A stretch of 64,000 bases of DNA from Fibrobacter sp. UWB4 (GCF_002210345.1 NZ_MWQI01000004.1:1-64000); one strand, 5' to 3'. Shown: positions 23,921 to 32,270, counted from the stretch's first letter. The notes: generated by a model from the sequence alone, not told the origin. Translations and numbers: made by a program.

Positions 23921-26826
23921 TGGCTCCGAAGCTTTTTACTATTGCTATTGCCGGTAACCCGAACTGCGGTAAAACGGCTCTTTTTAATGCTCTTACGGGT
24001 GCTCGCCAGCATGTTGGTAACTGGCCGGGCGTGACTGTCGAAAAGAAGGAAGGCTATTTCGAACTCGGTGATCAGCACATCCGCGTGGTGGACTTGCCGG
24101 GTACTTACGCTCTCTTTGCCAATGCCGAAGACGAACGCGCCGCTGTGGACTACTTGCTCACTCGCGAAGCGGACCTCATCATCAATATTATTGATGCCTC
24201 GAACATCGAACGTAACTTGTTCTTGACCTCTCAGCTTGTCGATATGCAAATCCCGATGGTGATTGCTGCAAATATGATCGACATTGCTGAACAGCGTGGT
24301 TTGCACTTGGATTTGGATATCATTGCCGAACGCTTTGGTGTGCCGGTGATTCCTCTTTCTGCCGTGAGCGACAAGAGCATCACGAATTTCATTAGCCAAA
24401 TGGCTCATGTTATCGCTGGCAAGAAGATGACTCCCAAGGCCATTGACTATGGTGAAAATGTCGAAAAGACCGTGAAGTACTTGGAACCACAGGTTGAACC
24501 GGTTGCTAAAATTCTGGGAACGGATGCCCGCTGGGTTTCGCTCATGTACTTGGGCAACGAAAAGAGCTATGCAGACAAGTTTGCAGAAGCGAAGGTCCAG
24601 ATCAACAAGGCCGAAGTGACCAAGATGCTGAACGAAGAAAGCGAATTTGCGATGGCTGACGTGCGCTACAGCTTGGCTCACGATATTGCAAACAAAACGA
24701 TCCTTTCGAACCGTTCCAAGAGAACCTGGTCTGATAAGCTCGACTCCGTGCTTTTGAACCGCTGGGCTTCGCTCCCGATTTTCCTCTTGGTCATGTACCT
24801 GGTCTTCTGGGTTGCAGTGACGATCGGTTCTGCTTTCATTGATTTCTTTGACGTGCTGTTTGGCGCTATCTTTGTGGATGGCCTTGGCTACTTGCTCACG
24901 GATGTGTTCCATGCGCCGGGCTTTGTGTCTGCAATCCTCGCCGATGGTATCGGTGCCGGTATCCAGACGGTCTCGACTTTCATTCCGGTCATCTTCTTCA
25001 TGTTCCTCTGCCTTTCTTTCTTGGAAGACTCTGGTTACATGGCTCGTGCCGCTTTTGTCGCGGACCGCTTTATGCGATTCCTCGGACTCCCGGGCCGTGC
25101 ATTTGTGCCGATGATGGTTGGCTTTGGTTGCGGGGTGCCGGGCATTATGGGTTCTCGTGTGCTCGAATCCAAGCGTGAACGTTTCCTTACGATTTTCCTT
25201 GTACCGTTCATGAGCTGCGGCGCTCGCCTTCCGGTGTATGCGTTGTTTGCGGCTGCATTCTTCGGAACGCAGGCAGGGACAGTCGTGTTTGCCCTCTACC
25301 TTGCGGGCGTTCTCTTTGCGATCGTGTACGGCTTGATTCTTCGCCGCTCCTTGTTCGTGGGTGAGGCTAGCAACTTTGTGATGGAGCTGCCGCCTTATCA
25401 TTTGCCGAAGTTCAAGTCGCTCATGATCCACTCCTGGCTCCGTTTGCGTGACTACGTGATTCGTGCCGGTAAGGTGATTACGATTGCGGTTGCAATTCTC
25501 GGCTTCCTCAACAGCTTTGGCTTTGTGGACAAGCTCTACACTGAAATCAATGGCGAAAAGACCGAAATCGTGAAGAGCGAAGAAGGCTACGCCATGGTGC
25601 AGGACGAAAAGGAAGTTCCGCTCCCCGAAGGTGTCGTGATTGACGAATCTAAGGTCCAGGCGGAAAGTGAATTCACTGCTGGTAACGGCGATTCCGAAAA
25701 CAGCTTGCTTTCTGTGATTGGTAAGGCGATTACCCCGATTTTTGAACCGTTCGGTGTTGAATCCAACAACTGGCCGGCTTCAGTGTCCCTCTTCACGGGT
25801 CTCCTTGCTAAGGAAGCTGTGATCGGTACGATGAACTCGTTGTACTCCATGGCTGGCCCTGGCGATGCTGCTGAAGTCGCATCTCGTCATCCTGAGCAGA
25901 GCGAAGAATCCAGTGAAGTCTCGACTGAAGCCCCGGCGCCTGCTGCAGAACCTGTCGCTGTTGCCGATAGTGCTGACGCTCGTCATCCTGAGCAGAGCGA
26001 AGGATCCAGTGAAGTCGCTGTTGCTGATTCCGCAGTCGCTGATAGCGCAGTTGTCGCAGACAGTGCTGTTGCTGAAGCTCCTGCCGAAGAAAAGCCCCTT
26101 ATCGCAGGCGTGGACGAATGCCTTGCCGAAGAAGAGGATGAAGGCGGTGCTCCGGATATTCTCGGTGCATTCAAGGAAGCCCTTGGCACGGTTCCTGAGA
26201 ACTTGAGTGAAGTCTTCGGCTCTCTCACGGACATTCTCGGAACATCTGGTGAACTCGAAGCGCAGAATGCCGCAGAACTCAAGAAGGTCACGCTTGATAA
26301 GATTCTTGATGCGAAGGCAATTACTTGCGAAGAATACGCTTCTATCGAAACCTTCAGCGAAGAAGAAGGTGCCGACAAGGCCCGCGAGGCTGTGTTTGCA
26401 AAGCTCGCTGCTGCAGGCCTTACGCTGAGCGAAGATGAAATCGGCGCTCTCGAAGAAGGCGACTTGAGCGAAACGGCTGACATCTATGCCAACCTCCGCT
26501 CTTACTTCCACAACCCAGACAAGAACGGAAACCCGGTCGATGGATTTAACTGGCAGGTGTTTGCATTCTTGATCTTTATCTTGCTCTATGTGCCGTGTCT
26601 TGCTGCGATGGGTGTCGTGGTTCGCGAAATCGGCCTTGGACTCGGTGTGCTGATGGCTGTGGTGCAGACAATCCTTGCTTGGGCTGTCGCGGTGCTCCTC
26701 TACCAGGTGCCGGTCGGTGGCAATGTGTTCTGGATTGTAAGCTCGATCATCGTGCTTGTGGCAACATTCGTGTTCCTTAAGCTCTTTGGTATGAGCGCAA
26801 ATAAGAAAGGGCGTTTCGAAGACTAA
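23920..26826 (+). CDS. feoB: Ferrous iron transporter B with a large repeat-bearing insertion
   Basis: A 968-aa inner-membrane Fe(II) transporter, well above the usual 700-780 aa. The G-protein domain has GNPNCGKT near residue 12, DLPGTYALF near 59 and ANMID near 125. The membrane core includes the GCGVPGIMGSR and SCGARLPVY gate segments. The extra length is an acidic, Ala/Ser/Glu-rich segment at about residues 650-855, placed before the last transmembrane helices. It contains two translated REP-like repeats (RHPEQSEESSEV and RHPEQSEGSSEV) and several ADSAV units. It is the last gene of the dtxR-feoA-feoB unit, ended by a hairpin at 26851. Confidence 0.93.
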   Translation: MAPKLFTIAIAGNPNCGKTALFNALTGARQHVGNWPGVTVEKKEGYFELGDQHIRVVDLPGTYALFANAEDERAAVDYLLTREADLIINIIDASNIERNLFLTSQLVDMQIPMVIAANMIDIAEQRGLHLDLDIIAERFGVPVIPLSAVSDKSITNFISQMAHVIAGKKMTPKAIDYGENVEKTVKYLEPQVEPVAKILGTDARWVSLMYLGNEKSYADKFAEAKVQINKAEVTKMLNEESEFAMADVRYSLAHDIANKTILSNRSKRTWSDKLDSVLLNRWASLPIFLLVMYLVFWVAVTIGSAFIDFFDVLFGAIFVDGLGYLLTDVFHAPGFVSAILADGIGAGIQTVSTFIPVIFFMFLCLSFLEDSGYMARAAFVADRFMRFLGLPGRAFVPMMVGFGCGVPGIMGSRVLESKRERFLTIFLVPFMSCGARLPVYALFAAAFFGTQAGTVVFALYLAGVLFAIVYGLILRRSLFVGEASNFVMELPPYHLPKFKSLMIHSWLRLRDYVIRAGKVITIAVAILGFLNSFGFVDKLYTEINGEKTEIVKSEEGYAMVQDEKEVPLPEGVVIDESKVQAESEFTAGNGDSENSLLSVIGKAITPIFEPFGVESNNWPASVSLFTGLLAKEAVIGTMNSLYSMAGPGDAAEVASRHPEQSEESSEVSTEAPAPAAEPVAVADSADARHPEQSEGSSEVAVADSAVADSAVVADSAVAEAPAEEKPLIAGVDECLAEEEDEGGAPDILGAFKEALGTVPENLSEVFGSLTDILGTSGELEAQNAAELKKVTLDKILDAKAITCEEYASIETFSEEEGADKAREAVFAKLAAAGLTLSEDEIGALEEGDLSETADIYANLRSYFHNPDKNGNPVDGFNWQVFAFLIFILLYVPCLAAMGVVVREIGLGLGVLMAVVQTILAWAVAVLLYQVPVGGNVFWIVSSIIVLVATFVFLKLFGMSANKKGRFED
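25885..25920. repeat. REP-like repeat translated inside feoB, copy 1
   Basis: CGTCATCCTGAGCAGAGCGA then AGAATCCAGTGAAGTC. It is the same family as the intergenic repeat at 19418. It is read in frame as RHPEQSEESSEV, about residues 656-667 of FeoB. Confidence 0.85.
25981..26016. repeat. REP-like repeat translated inside feoB, copy 2
   Basis: Differs from copy 1 by one base (AGGATCC instead of AGAATCC) and is read in the same frame, about residues 688-699. The 96-bp spacing suggests local duplication or two insertions. Confidence 0.85.
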
Positions 26827-26850
26827 TTGTATTTGAGTCAAGAATCATTA

Positions 26851-26892
26851 TTAAGGGCTGGTAGGCCCGAAACCTGCCAGCCCTTAATTAAA
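26851..26892 (+). terminator. Terminator after feoB
   Basis: A long stem, 26851-26865 with 26873-26887 (one G-U), with loop CCCGAAA. The T-tract is weak, so termination strength is uncertain. Confidence 0.6.
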
Positions 26893-26901
26893 CGCCTTGA
26901 A

Positions 26902-26915
26902 TTAGACTAAACTAA
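26902..26915. promoter_or_regulatory. TTAG-N6-CTAA site before the 34-aa ORF
   Basis: TTAGACTAAACTAA lies 22 bp before the start of the small ORF and downstream of the feoB terminator. It matches the sites before dtxR and likely puts this transcript under the same metal regulator. Confidence 0.5.
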
Positions 26916-26937
26916 CAAAGATAGGAGAAACTAACAT

Positions 26938-27042
26938 ATGGGCGCTGAAAAAAATGATTCTGAATGGAATGAACTGAAAAATAATTGGCACGCTCTTTGC
27001 TTTAAGAAGAGTAAAAAGGGCGAAAAGCCAAGGATTTTGTAA
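26938..27042 (+). CDS. Small 34-aa ORF in the iron block
   Basis: Encodes 34 residues: a polar N-terminus with two tryptophans (EWNELKNNWHALC), one cysteine and a basic KKSKKGEK tail. The start has AGGAG with suitable spacing and the same leader style (GGAGAAA...CATATG) as the small membrane protein gene at 29778. It has its own TTAG-N6-CTAA site. These points favour a real small protein. Its function is unknown. It ends where the inverted repeat before the porin gene begins. Confidence 0.5.
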   Translation: MGAEKNDSEWNELKNNWHALCFKKSKKGEKPRIL

Positions 27043-27089
27043 CACAAAATGTAAAATACTTGACGGAGTGTTACAAAAGCGAATAAAAT
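27037..27089 (+). promoter_or_regulatory. Porin promoter with overlapping inverted repeat
   Basis: A -35 box TTGACG (27060-27065) and -10 box TAAAAT (27084-27089) are 18 bp apart. A perfect 9-bp inverted repeat, TTGTAACAC (27037-27045) and GTGTTACAA (27068-27076), flanks the -35 box, which suggests binding of a dimeric regulator. Confidence 0.55.
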
Positions 27090-27109
27090 ATCCGTCATGG
27101 GAGTGATTT

Positions 27110-28231
27110 ATGAAGACTCGTTTAACATCCAACCTCTTGTTTGGTCTTACTGCTGCATCTATCCTTGCCGTTCCGGCTATGGCTCAGGAAGCTGAAGCCG
27201 CATCTAAAGGCCCGGAAGTCAAGTTCTCTGGCGAAGTAGAATTTGATGCATACACAGGTGACGTAGTTAATGAAGACAAAAAGAGCCATAACTACGCTTC
27301 TACTTTTGATTTGAACGTTGATGTTAAATTTAATGAAAAGTGGTCTGCATCTGTGCAGCTTGAAGCTGATGGTGAAACGACGGATCCGACCGCTATTTAC
27401 AATGGCGCATTTGTCCAGTACACGCATAGCGATAAGTTTGCCGTGAAGTTTGGCGACCTCACCTTCTCGGAAGGCGCGTTCCTGAACTTCTACGATTATG
27501 ACGATCCGGCTGATAACGCCGCCGGTATGGCAGAACACGATATCCGCGGTTTCGAAATCGACTATGACGGCCTTGTGTTTGGCCTTGGCTTTGGCCGCGG
27601 TGGCAACGACAATCAGGTTTGCGTTGAAGAAGATGGTGAAGAAAAATGTGTAGGCGTTGCATACGACTTGCACCTCGCTTACGAACTTGGCCTTGGCGAA
27701 CAGGTGCTGCGTCCGTTTGTAGATTACAAGTCTTATCAGGAAGCTGAACACAACGAATTGCATGCGGGCCTTGATGCAAACTTGAAAGCAGATGTATTCA
27801 CTTTCCACTTTGTGTATGGCTTGCATATGGATAATCTTGGTGAAGATACTCCGAAAGCAACGCATGCATTCCTGGCTGAACCTGCTGTAGAACTTGGCAA
27901 GGTGAATATTAAGGGATCTGTGTTCTATGCTATTATCGATAAGGACGATCCGACTGATCACGGCGAAGAAATTCCTGAATATTTCTTTGCCTATGGTGAA
28001 CCGAGTGTGAAGATAAACGATGCTATCGCCCTTGGACTTCCGTTGGAATATCATACAAATACGACGGATAAGGACGAAGATGTTTCTGTGTTCAACATAG
28101 GCCTTCGCGCATACTTCACTCCTATTGAAGGTCTTGACGTGACTGGCTTTGCCAAGGTGAATATCCCTGTTGGTGATGATGCTGATGACGCTGGTCTCAA
28201 GTTTGGTCTCGAAACAGTATTCGCATTCTAA
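27110..28231 (+). CDS. Outer-membrane porin-like protein
   Basis: A 373-aa exported protein with a clear signal peptide (MKTRLTSNLLFGLTAASILA...MAQ, cleavage near residue 25). Alternating beta-strands follow, and the chain ends in a terminal FGLETVFAF strand, as expected for an outer-membrane beta-barrel. It is rich in Asp and Glu. Its place after feoB and the 34-aa ORF suggests metal or small-solute uptake, but no specific family was identified. A GGAGTG lies before the ATG; it has its own promoter and a strong terminator. Confidence 0.75.
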   Translation: MKTRLTSNLLFGLTAASILAVPAMAQEAEAASKGPEVKFSGEVEFDAYTGDVVNEDKKSHNYASTFDLNVDVKFNEKWSASVQLEADGETTDPTAIYNGAFVQYTHSDKFAVKFGDLTFSEGAFLNFYDYDDPADNAAGMAEHDIRGFEIDYDGLVFGLGFGRGGNDNQVCVEEDGEEKCVGVAYDLHLAYELGLGEQVLRPFVDYKSYQEAEHNELHAGLDANLKADVFTFHFVYGLHMDNLGEDTPKATHAFLAEPAVELGKVNIKGSVFYAIIDKDDPTDHGEEIPEYFFAYGEPSVKINDAIALGLPLEYHTNTTDKDEDVSVFNIGLRAYFTPIEGLDVTGFAKVNIPVGDDADDAGLKFGLETVFAF

Positions 28232-28255
28232 GATTTTGCCATAGGATGAAAATCC

Positions 28256-28288
28256 CCCGCCTCGATGAATGTCGTGGCGGGACTTTTT
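28256..28288 (+). terminator. Terminator after the porin gene
   Basis: CCCGCC (28256-28261) pairs with GGCGGG (28276-28281), followed by ACTTTTT. Confidence 0.75.
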
Positions 28289-28304
28289 GTATAGATAAAT
28301 TTTA

Positions 28305-28318
28305 TTAGATTAATCTAA
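28305..28318. promoter_or_regulatory. Perfect TTAG-N6-CTAA palindrome
   Basis: TTAGATTAATCTAA is a perfect 14-bp palindrome upstream of the DUF3793-flavodoxin pair and agrees with the sites at 23121, 23155 and 26902. Confidence 0.6.
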
Positions 28319-28409
28319 CATTTAGGATTGTTTTGAGTCTATTTGGAGTTGAGATAGGGAAAGAAAAATTCTAAAATACATCTCAGAGACTATTGCCATA
28401 GAAGCTCGG

Positions 28410-28486
28410 CTAGCATATAGATTTCGTTACCTCATATATGCTAGATAGGTTATCCCGCCGTGGCGAAGGCTAACGGCGGGATTTTT
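28410..28486 (+). promoter_or_regulatory. Structured leader with terminator before DUF3793 gene
   Basis: A perfect 10-bp inverted repeat (28410-28419 with 28435-28444) is followed by a strong GC stem (28454-28460 with 28474-28480) and ATTTTT, only 14 bp before the next start codon. A terminator so close to the start, after a separate stem, suggests transcription attenuation or a short RNA. No known riboswitch class was recognised. Confidence 0.45.
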
Positions 28487-28499
28487 GACTTTATACTAA

Positions 28500-29075
28500 A
28501 TGCTTAGGTTGTTCATGGATAGAAACCTTGATTCTTGCTTGGTTCGACAATGCGCCCCGACACTTGCGGGCCATAAGTTGGGCAATCTCTTTTGTGTCGA
28601 TGTTGCTGATGGTGTTTTGTTTTGCAATATCCTTGCGCGTTGGAATCAGGCCTTGAACCCTAAGGGCGTTGCTGCTCGCGTAATTGCTGAACGCTGTGGG
28701 CGCTATTTCATTTATGTCTACCGGAATAGCGCTTTACAAAATTTGGGATGCTCTTGCGAAGTTCGTAATTTTTTGAAAGGTTTTGGCTACAACTGCTTTG
28801 ACGCGGAATCGCTTTTGAACTTTTTTCAGGTTCGCATGACGCGCTCGGTGTGCTTTCCGCATGAAGTGGGCGTGTTTTTAGGCTACCCACTTGACGACGT
28901 GAAAGATTTTATTACGTATGGCGGAAAAAATTACAAGCTGATTGGCTGCTGGAAGGTCTATAACGACGTGCCGAATTCCATGCACATTTTTGAAGTATAC
29001 AAAAAATGTCAAAAGATTTTACGAGAACGATTTGAATTGGGTGAGACTTTAGAGCAGTTGACTGTTGCAAGTTGA
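28500..29075 (+). CDS. DUF3793 family protein
   Basis: A 191-aa cytoplasmic protein with features of DUF3793: an early CAPTLAGHKLGNLF, a central YVYR segment, and FPHEVGVFLGYPLDDVKDFI. It is cysteine-rich (about nine Cys). Members are often encoded beside flavodoxin and Feo genes in anaerobes, as here, where flavodoxin starts 38 bp later. Function is unknown; a role tied to iron supply is inferred from context. A second ATG at 28515 is also possible as start, since neither has a strong ribosome-binding site. Confidence 0.8.
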   Translation: MLRLFMDRNLDSCLVRQCAPTLAGHKLGNLFCVDVADGVLFCNILARWNQALNPKGVAARVIAERCGRYFIYVYRNSALQNLGCSCEVRNFLKGFGYNCFDAESLLNFFQVRMTRSVCFPHEVGVFLGYPLDDVKDFITYGGKNYKLIGCWKVYNDVPNSMHIFEVYKKCQKILRERFELGETLEQLTVAS

Positions 29076-29113
29076 TAGTAGAGAAAACTAACCGATAACA
29101 AAAGGAACATAAA

Positions 29114-29542
29114 ATGAATAAAATTGCTGTTATTTTCTGGACAGGTACGGGTAACACCGAAGTTATGGCGAATGAAGTGGTTGCTGGCGCAAAGGAAGCT
29201 GGCGCCGATGTGACGCTTTTCAATACGTCTGCTTTTTCTGCCGATAAGGCCCAGGAATTTGACAAGTTTGCTTTGGGCTGCCCGGCAATGGGTGCCGAAG
29301 AACTTGAAGATAGCGAATTCCAGCCGCTTTATGATCAGCTGAAGGCTCAGATTTCGGGCAAGAAGGTCGTGCTTTTCGGTTCGTACGGCTGGGGTGGCGG
29401 CGAATGGATGAATCCGTGGAAAGAAGATGCTGCAAATGCGGGCCTCGTGCTTGCTGATGAGCCGCTCGCGATTGAAGGCGCTCCGGATGATGCTGGCAAG
29501 GAAAAGTGCCGTGAACTCGGCAAAGTTCTTGCTCTGTCGTAA
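29114..29542 (+). CDS. Short-chain flavodoxin
   Basis: A 142-aa FMN-binding electron carrier of the cytoplasm. It has the phosphate-binding loop WTGTGNTEVMA near residue 11 and FGSYGWGGGEWM near 85-95 for the isoalloxazine ring. Flavodoxin replaces ferredoxin when iron is scarce, which suits its position in the iron block and the metal-type palindrome upstream. AAAGGA precedes the ATG. Confidence 0.92.
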   Translation: MNKIAVIFWTGTGNTEVMANEVVAGAKEAGADVTLFNTSAFSADKAQEFDKFALGCPAMGAEELEDSEFQPLYDQLKAQISGKKVVLFGSYGWGGGEWMNPWKEDAANAGLVLADEPLAIEGAPDDAGKEKCRELGKVLALS

Positions 29543-29569
29543 TTGTTGAGTTTCGATGATCCATGAAAT

Positions 29570-29627
29570 GTTAGACTCTCTAACAAAATTAGAGAGTCTA
29601 ACATTGTTAGAAAATCACTAACAATGT
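29570..29627. promoter_or_regulatory. Two adjacent hairpins built from TTAG/CTAA half-sites
   Basis: A perfect 14-bp inverted repeat (29570-29583 with 29589-29602) is followed by a 10-bp one (29601-29610 with 29618-29627). Both contain TTAG...CTAA units with 5- or 7-bp spacers. There is no T-tract, so a simple terminator is unlikely. They may be a dense operator cluster for the next operon or an RNA structure at the flavodoxin 3' end. Confidence 0.5.
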
Positions 29628-29777
29628 TAGCGTCAATCTCGTGAAACTCAACTGCGGTGCGGGGTTGCGAGAGTTATGTATTTAATTTATTTGTAATTTG
29701 CAATTGGAGGGGAGAGTATCTAATTTTTTAAGGCGGGCAAGTTGCTCCGCTGATTTTTCTTTAATAAGGAGAAACAT

Positions 29778-30002
29778 ATGTCTATATTCAAAAACGAAAA
29801 ATTCTGGCTTGTCATTGCTGGTGCTGTGGGTTCCGCAGTTGCAAAGAAAGTGCTCAAGGCCAAGAAAACTCGCGAACTTGCTGTTCAGGGACTTGCTCAT
29901 GGCATGAAGTTCACGGCTGACGCCAAGGCTGCTTTCCAGGACATGAAGGACGAAGCTAGCGACATTTGCAACGACGCTAAGGCAGAAGCAGGGATTAAGT
30001 AG
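29778..30002 (+). CDS. Small membrane protein, DUF6110-like
   Basis: A 74-aa protein. An N-terminal hydrophobic helix (FWLVIAGAVGSAVAKKVL, about residues 10-27) is followed by a charged Ala/Lys/Asp-rich helix, with one cysteine near the end. It starts after a strong AAGGAG and precedes a P1B-type ATPase gene. This architecture and pairing resemble DUF6110 and, by analogy, the mycobacterial PacL membrane scaffolds that support P1B metal exporters. A helper role for the ATPase is inferred. Confidence 0.7.
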   Translation: MSIFKNEKFWLVIAGAVGSAVAKKVLKAKKTRELAVQGLAHGMKFTADAKAAFQDMKDEASDICNDAKAEAGIK

Positions 30003-30169
30003 GCTTTGAGCGATGGGGTCGGAGCTAAAGCTCCTCTCAGTACGCTTCGCTTTGAGGTCGCTACGCTTGGGCTATTCCATTATATTAAGCCCATGGCCCA
30101 AAGTGTGCCGAAGACGAACGAGTCCATACCCCATAGCCTACAGTTTATTTTTGCAGGTTTTTAATCGCT

Positions 30170-32269
30170 ATGAAATTCAAAATCGTTTACGATAAGCCGG
30201 GTCGCCTTCGCTTGCGTGCTGGGGCGTACGCTTTTGAACGTGATTATGAAGCGCGCATTCACAAGGCTTGCTTGAATGAGCCTTGCGTTAAAAGTGTTGT
30301 GGTGCGTAGCGTCAATGGCGGCCTTCTTTTTGAATATTCCGCCAAGGCGGGCGATTTCGAGACGAGCCGTAAGCAGATTCTTGATTTTGTAAGTGCGCTC
30401 AACCCCAAAGAATTGCCTGAATGCGACGGTGAAACGGAATACCAGTTGCAAGCATTGGACGATGGCTTTAAAAACAACCTAGCGATGATGATTGCAAGGC
30501 GCTATTTGTCGCGTTGGTTTTTGCCGCTTCCGATTCGCACGGCGATTACGGTTGCTCGTGGGTTGCGTTATGTGGCTCGCGGAATTTCGACGCTCATGAG
30601 CGGAAGCCTCACCGTCGATGTTTTGGACGGTGCTGCAATTGGCGCTTCGCTGTTGCAACGCAATTACGAATCTGCCGGGACGGTCATGTTTCTTTTGGGC
30701 GTTTCGGGCTTGCTCGAAGATTACACCAAGGCGCGTACGCGTACGGCTTTGACGGGAAGCCTCGCTGTAAAAGTCGATAAAGTCTGGGTCGTGAAAGACG
30801 GTGTGGATGCATTGGTGGATATGAAGGATGTCCAAGTCAATGACCTTGTTCGCATTCGTTCCGGTAGCATGATTCCTGTGGATGGCCGCGTCATGGAAGG
30901 CGAAGCCTTTGTGAACGAATCGACGATGACGGGTGAATCCAAGGCGGTGATGAAGACTGCTGGCAGAATCGTTTTTGCCGGGACTGTTCTTGAAGAAGGT
31001 GCCATTCTCGTGAAGGTGCATGCGGTCAACAGCAATACGAAAATCCAGAAAATCGTGGAACTGATCGACCGTAGCGAAGACTTGAAGGCAAGCGTGCAGA
31101 GCCGTGCGGAACATTTGGCGGATAGCATTGTGCCGTTCAGCTTCCTTGGCTTTGGGCTTACGCTCTTGTTGACGCAGAATATCTCGCGCGCGGTTTCCAT
31201 CTTGATGGTGGATTACTCTTGCGCGATAAAGCTTTCGACTCCGATTTCCGTGATTTCTGCACTGCGTGAAGCGGCGGATATGGATATGACGGTGAAGGGC
31301 GGCAAGTACTTGGAAGAGCTTGCGCTTGCTGATACGATTGTGTTCGACAAGACGGGAACGCTCACGAAGGCAGAACCGCGACTCGAAAAGATTATTCCGT
31401 TCGGCGAGTATTCCGAAAAGCGGATCTTGAAAATCGCGGCATGCATCGAAGAACATTTCCCGCATAGCATGGCTCGTGCGATTGTGAAGGCCGCGCTGGA
31501 ACGCAATATCAACCACGTCGAAGAACATGCCGATGTGCAGTACATCGTGGCGCACGGTATCGCGACTTCGCTCAAGGGCAAGCGTGTGGTCATTGGAAGC
31601 AAGCACTTTGTCATTGAAGATGAAAAGGTCAATGTTTCTGAAGCGAACCAGGCGATTATTGACGAACAGGCGGGTGCTGCGTCCGTGATTTACCTCGGCA
31701 TTGGCGGAGAGTTGGCGGGTGCCATTTGCATTGGCGACCCTCCGCGTGAAGAAGCTGCGGATGCCATTCGCGGACTGCGTGAAAGTGGAATCAAGAATGT
31801 GGTGATGCTGACGGGCGATAGCTTGAATGCTGCAGAACGCGTTGCGGAACATTTGGGAATCGATACATTCTACGCGCAGGTCTTGCCAGAAGACAAGCAC
31901 CATTATATGGAACGCATGAAGGCTGAAGGCAAGCGCGTGATTATGGTGGGTGACGGCATCAACGATGCTCCTGCTCTTGCTACAGCGAATGTCTCTGTCG
32001 CCATGAGCGATGCTTCGGACATTGCCCGCGAAACGGCTGACGTGACGCTCCGCCGCGAGAATCTCGAAGACCTCGTGGAACTGCGCCTCTTGAGTCAGAA
32101 ACTTATGGAACGCATCATGAAGAACTACCGCTTTATCATCACATTCAATACAAGTTTGCTTGTAGGCGGATTCTTCGGCCTGCTTTCTCCGACAACGTCT
32201 GCTTTTTTGCACAACGTATCGACCATGGGCATTTGCGCAAAAAGCATGACGAAACTGAAGGTGGAGTAA
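30170..32269 (+). CDS. P1B-type heavy-metal translocating ATPase
   Basis: A 699-aa metal pump of the inner membrane. An N-terminal HMA-like region lacks CxxC. The actuator loop MTGES is near residue 254, the phosphorylation site DKTGTLTK near 391, and the hinge GDGINDAPAL near 595. The membrane metal-site helix reads DYSCAIKLSTP instead of the CPC of copper pumps, pointing to another metal; Fe(II), Mn(II) or Zn(II) are candidates. It follows the DUF6110-like gene and closes the metal block, so it may export excess iron or manganese. A strong terminator lies at 32391. Confidence 0.9.
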   Translation: MKFKIVYDKPGRLRLRAGAYAFERDYEARIHKACLNEPCVKSVVVRSVNGGLLFEYSAKAGDFETSRKQILDFVSALNPKELPECDGETEYQLQALDDGFKNNLAMMIARRYLSRWFLPLPIRTAITVARGLRYVARGISTLMSGSLTVDVLDGAAIGASLLQRNYESAGTVMFLLGVSGLLEDYTKARTRTALTGSLAVKVDKVWVVKDGVDALVDMKDVQVNDLVRIRSGSMIPVDGRVMEGEAFVNESTMTGESKAVMKTAGRIVFAGTVLEEGAILVKVHAVNSNTKIQKIVELIDRSEDLKASVQSRAEHLADSIVPFSFLGFGLTLLLTQNISRAVSILMVDYSCAIKLSTPISVISALREAADMDMTVKGGKYLEELALADTIVFDKTGTLTKAEPRLEKIIPFGEYSEKRILKIAACIEEHFPHSMARAIVKAALERNINHVEEHADVQYIVAHGIATSLKGKRVVIGSKHFVIEDEKVNVSEANQAIIDEQAGAASVIYLGIGGELAGAICIGDPPREEAADAIRGLRESGIKNVVMLTGDSLNAAERVAEHLGIDTFYAQVLPEDKHHYMERMKAEGKRVIMVGDGINDAPALATANVSVAMSDASDIARETADVTLRRENLEDLVELRLLSQKLMERIMKNYRFIITFNTSLLVGGFFGLLSPTTSAFLHNVSTMGICAKSMTKLKVE

Positions 32270-32270
32270 A

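Noticed and set aside
23917-25431. 504-aa minus-strand frame opposite feoB
   Set aside because: Low-complexity His/Arg/Glu-rich translation lying wholly opposite a clear FeoB gene; a composition shadow.
30479-32212. 577-aa minus-strand frame opposite the P-type ATPase
   Set aside because: No domain pattern; mirrors codon bias of the real plus-strand gene.
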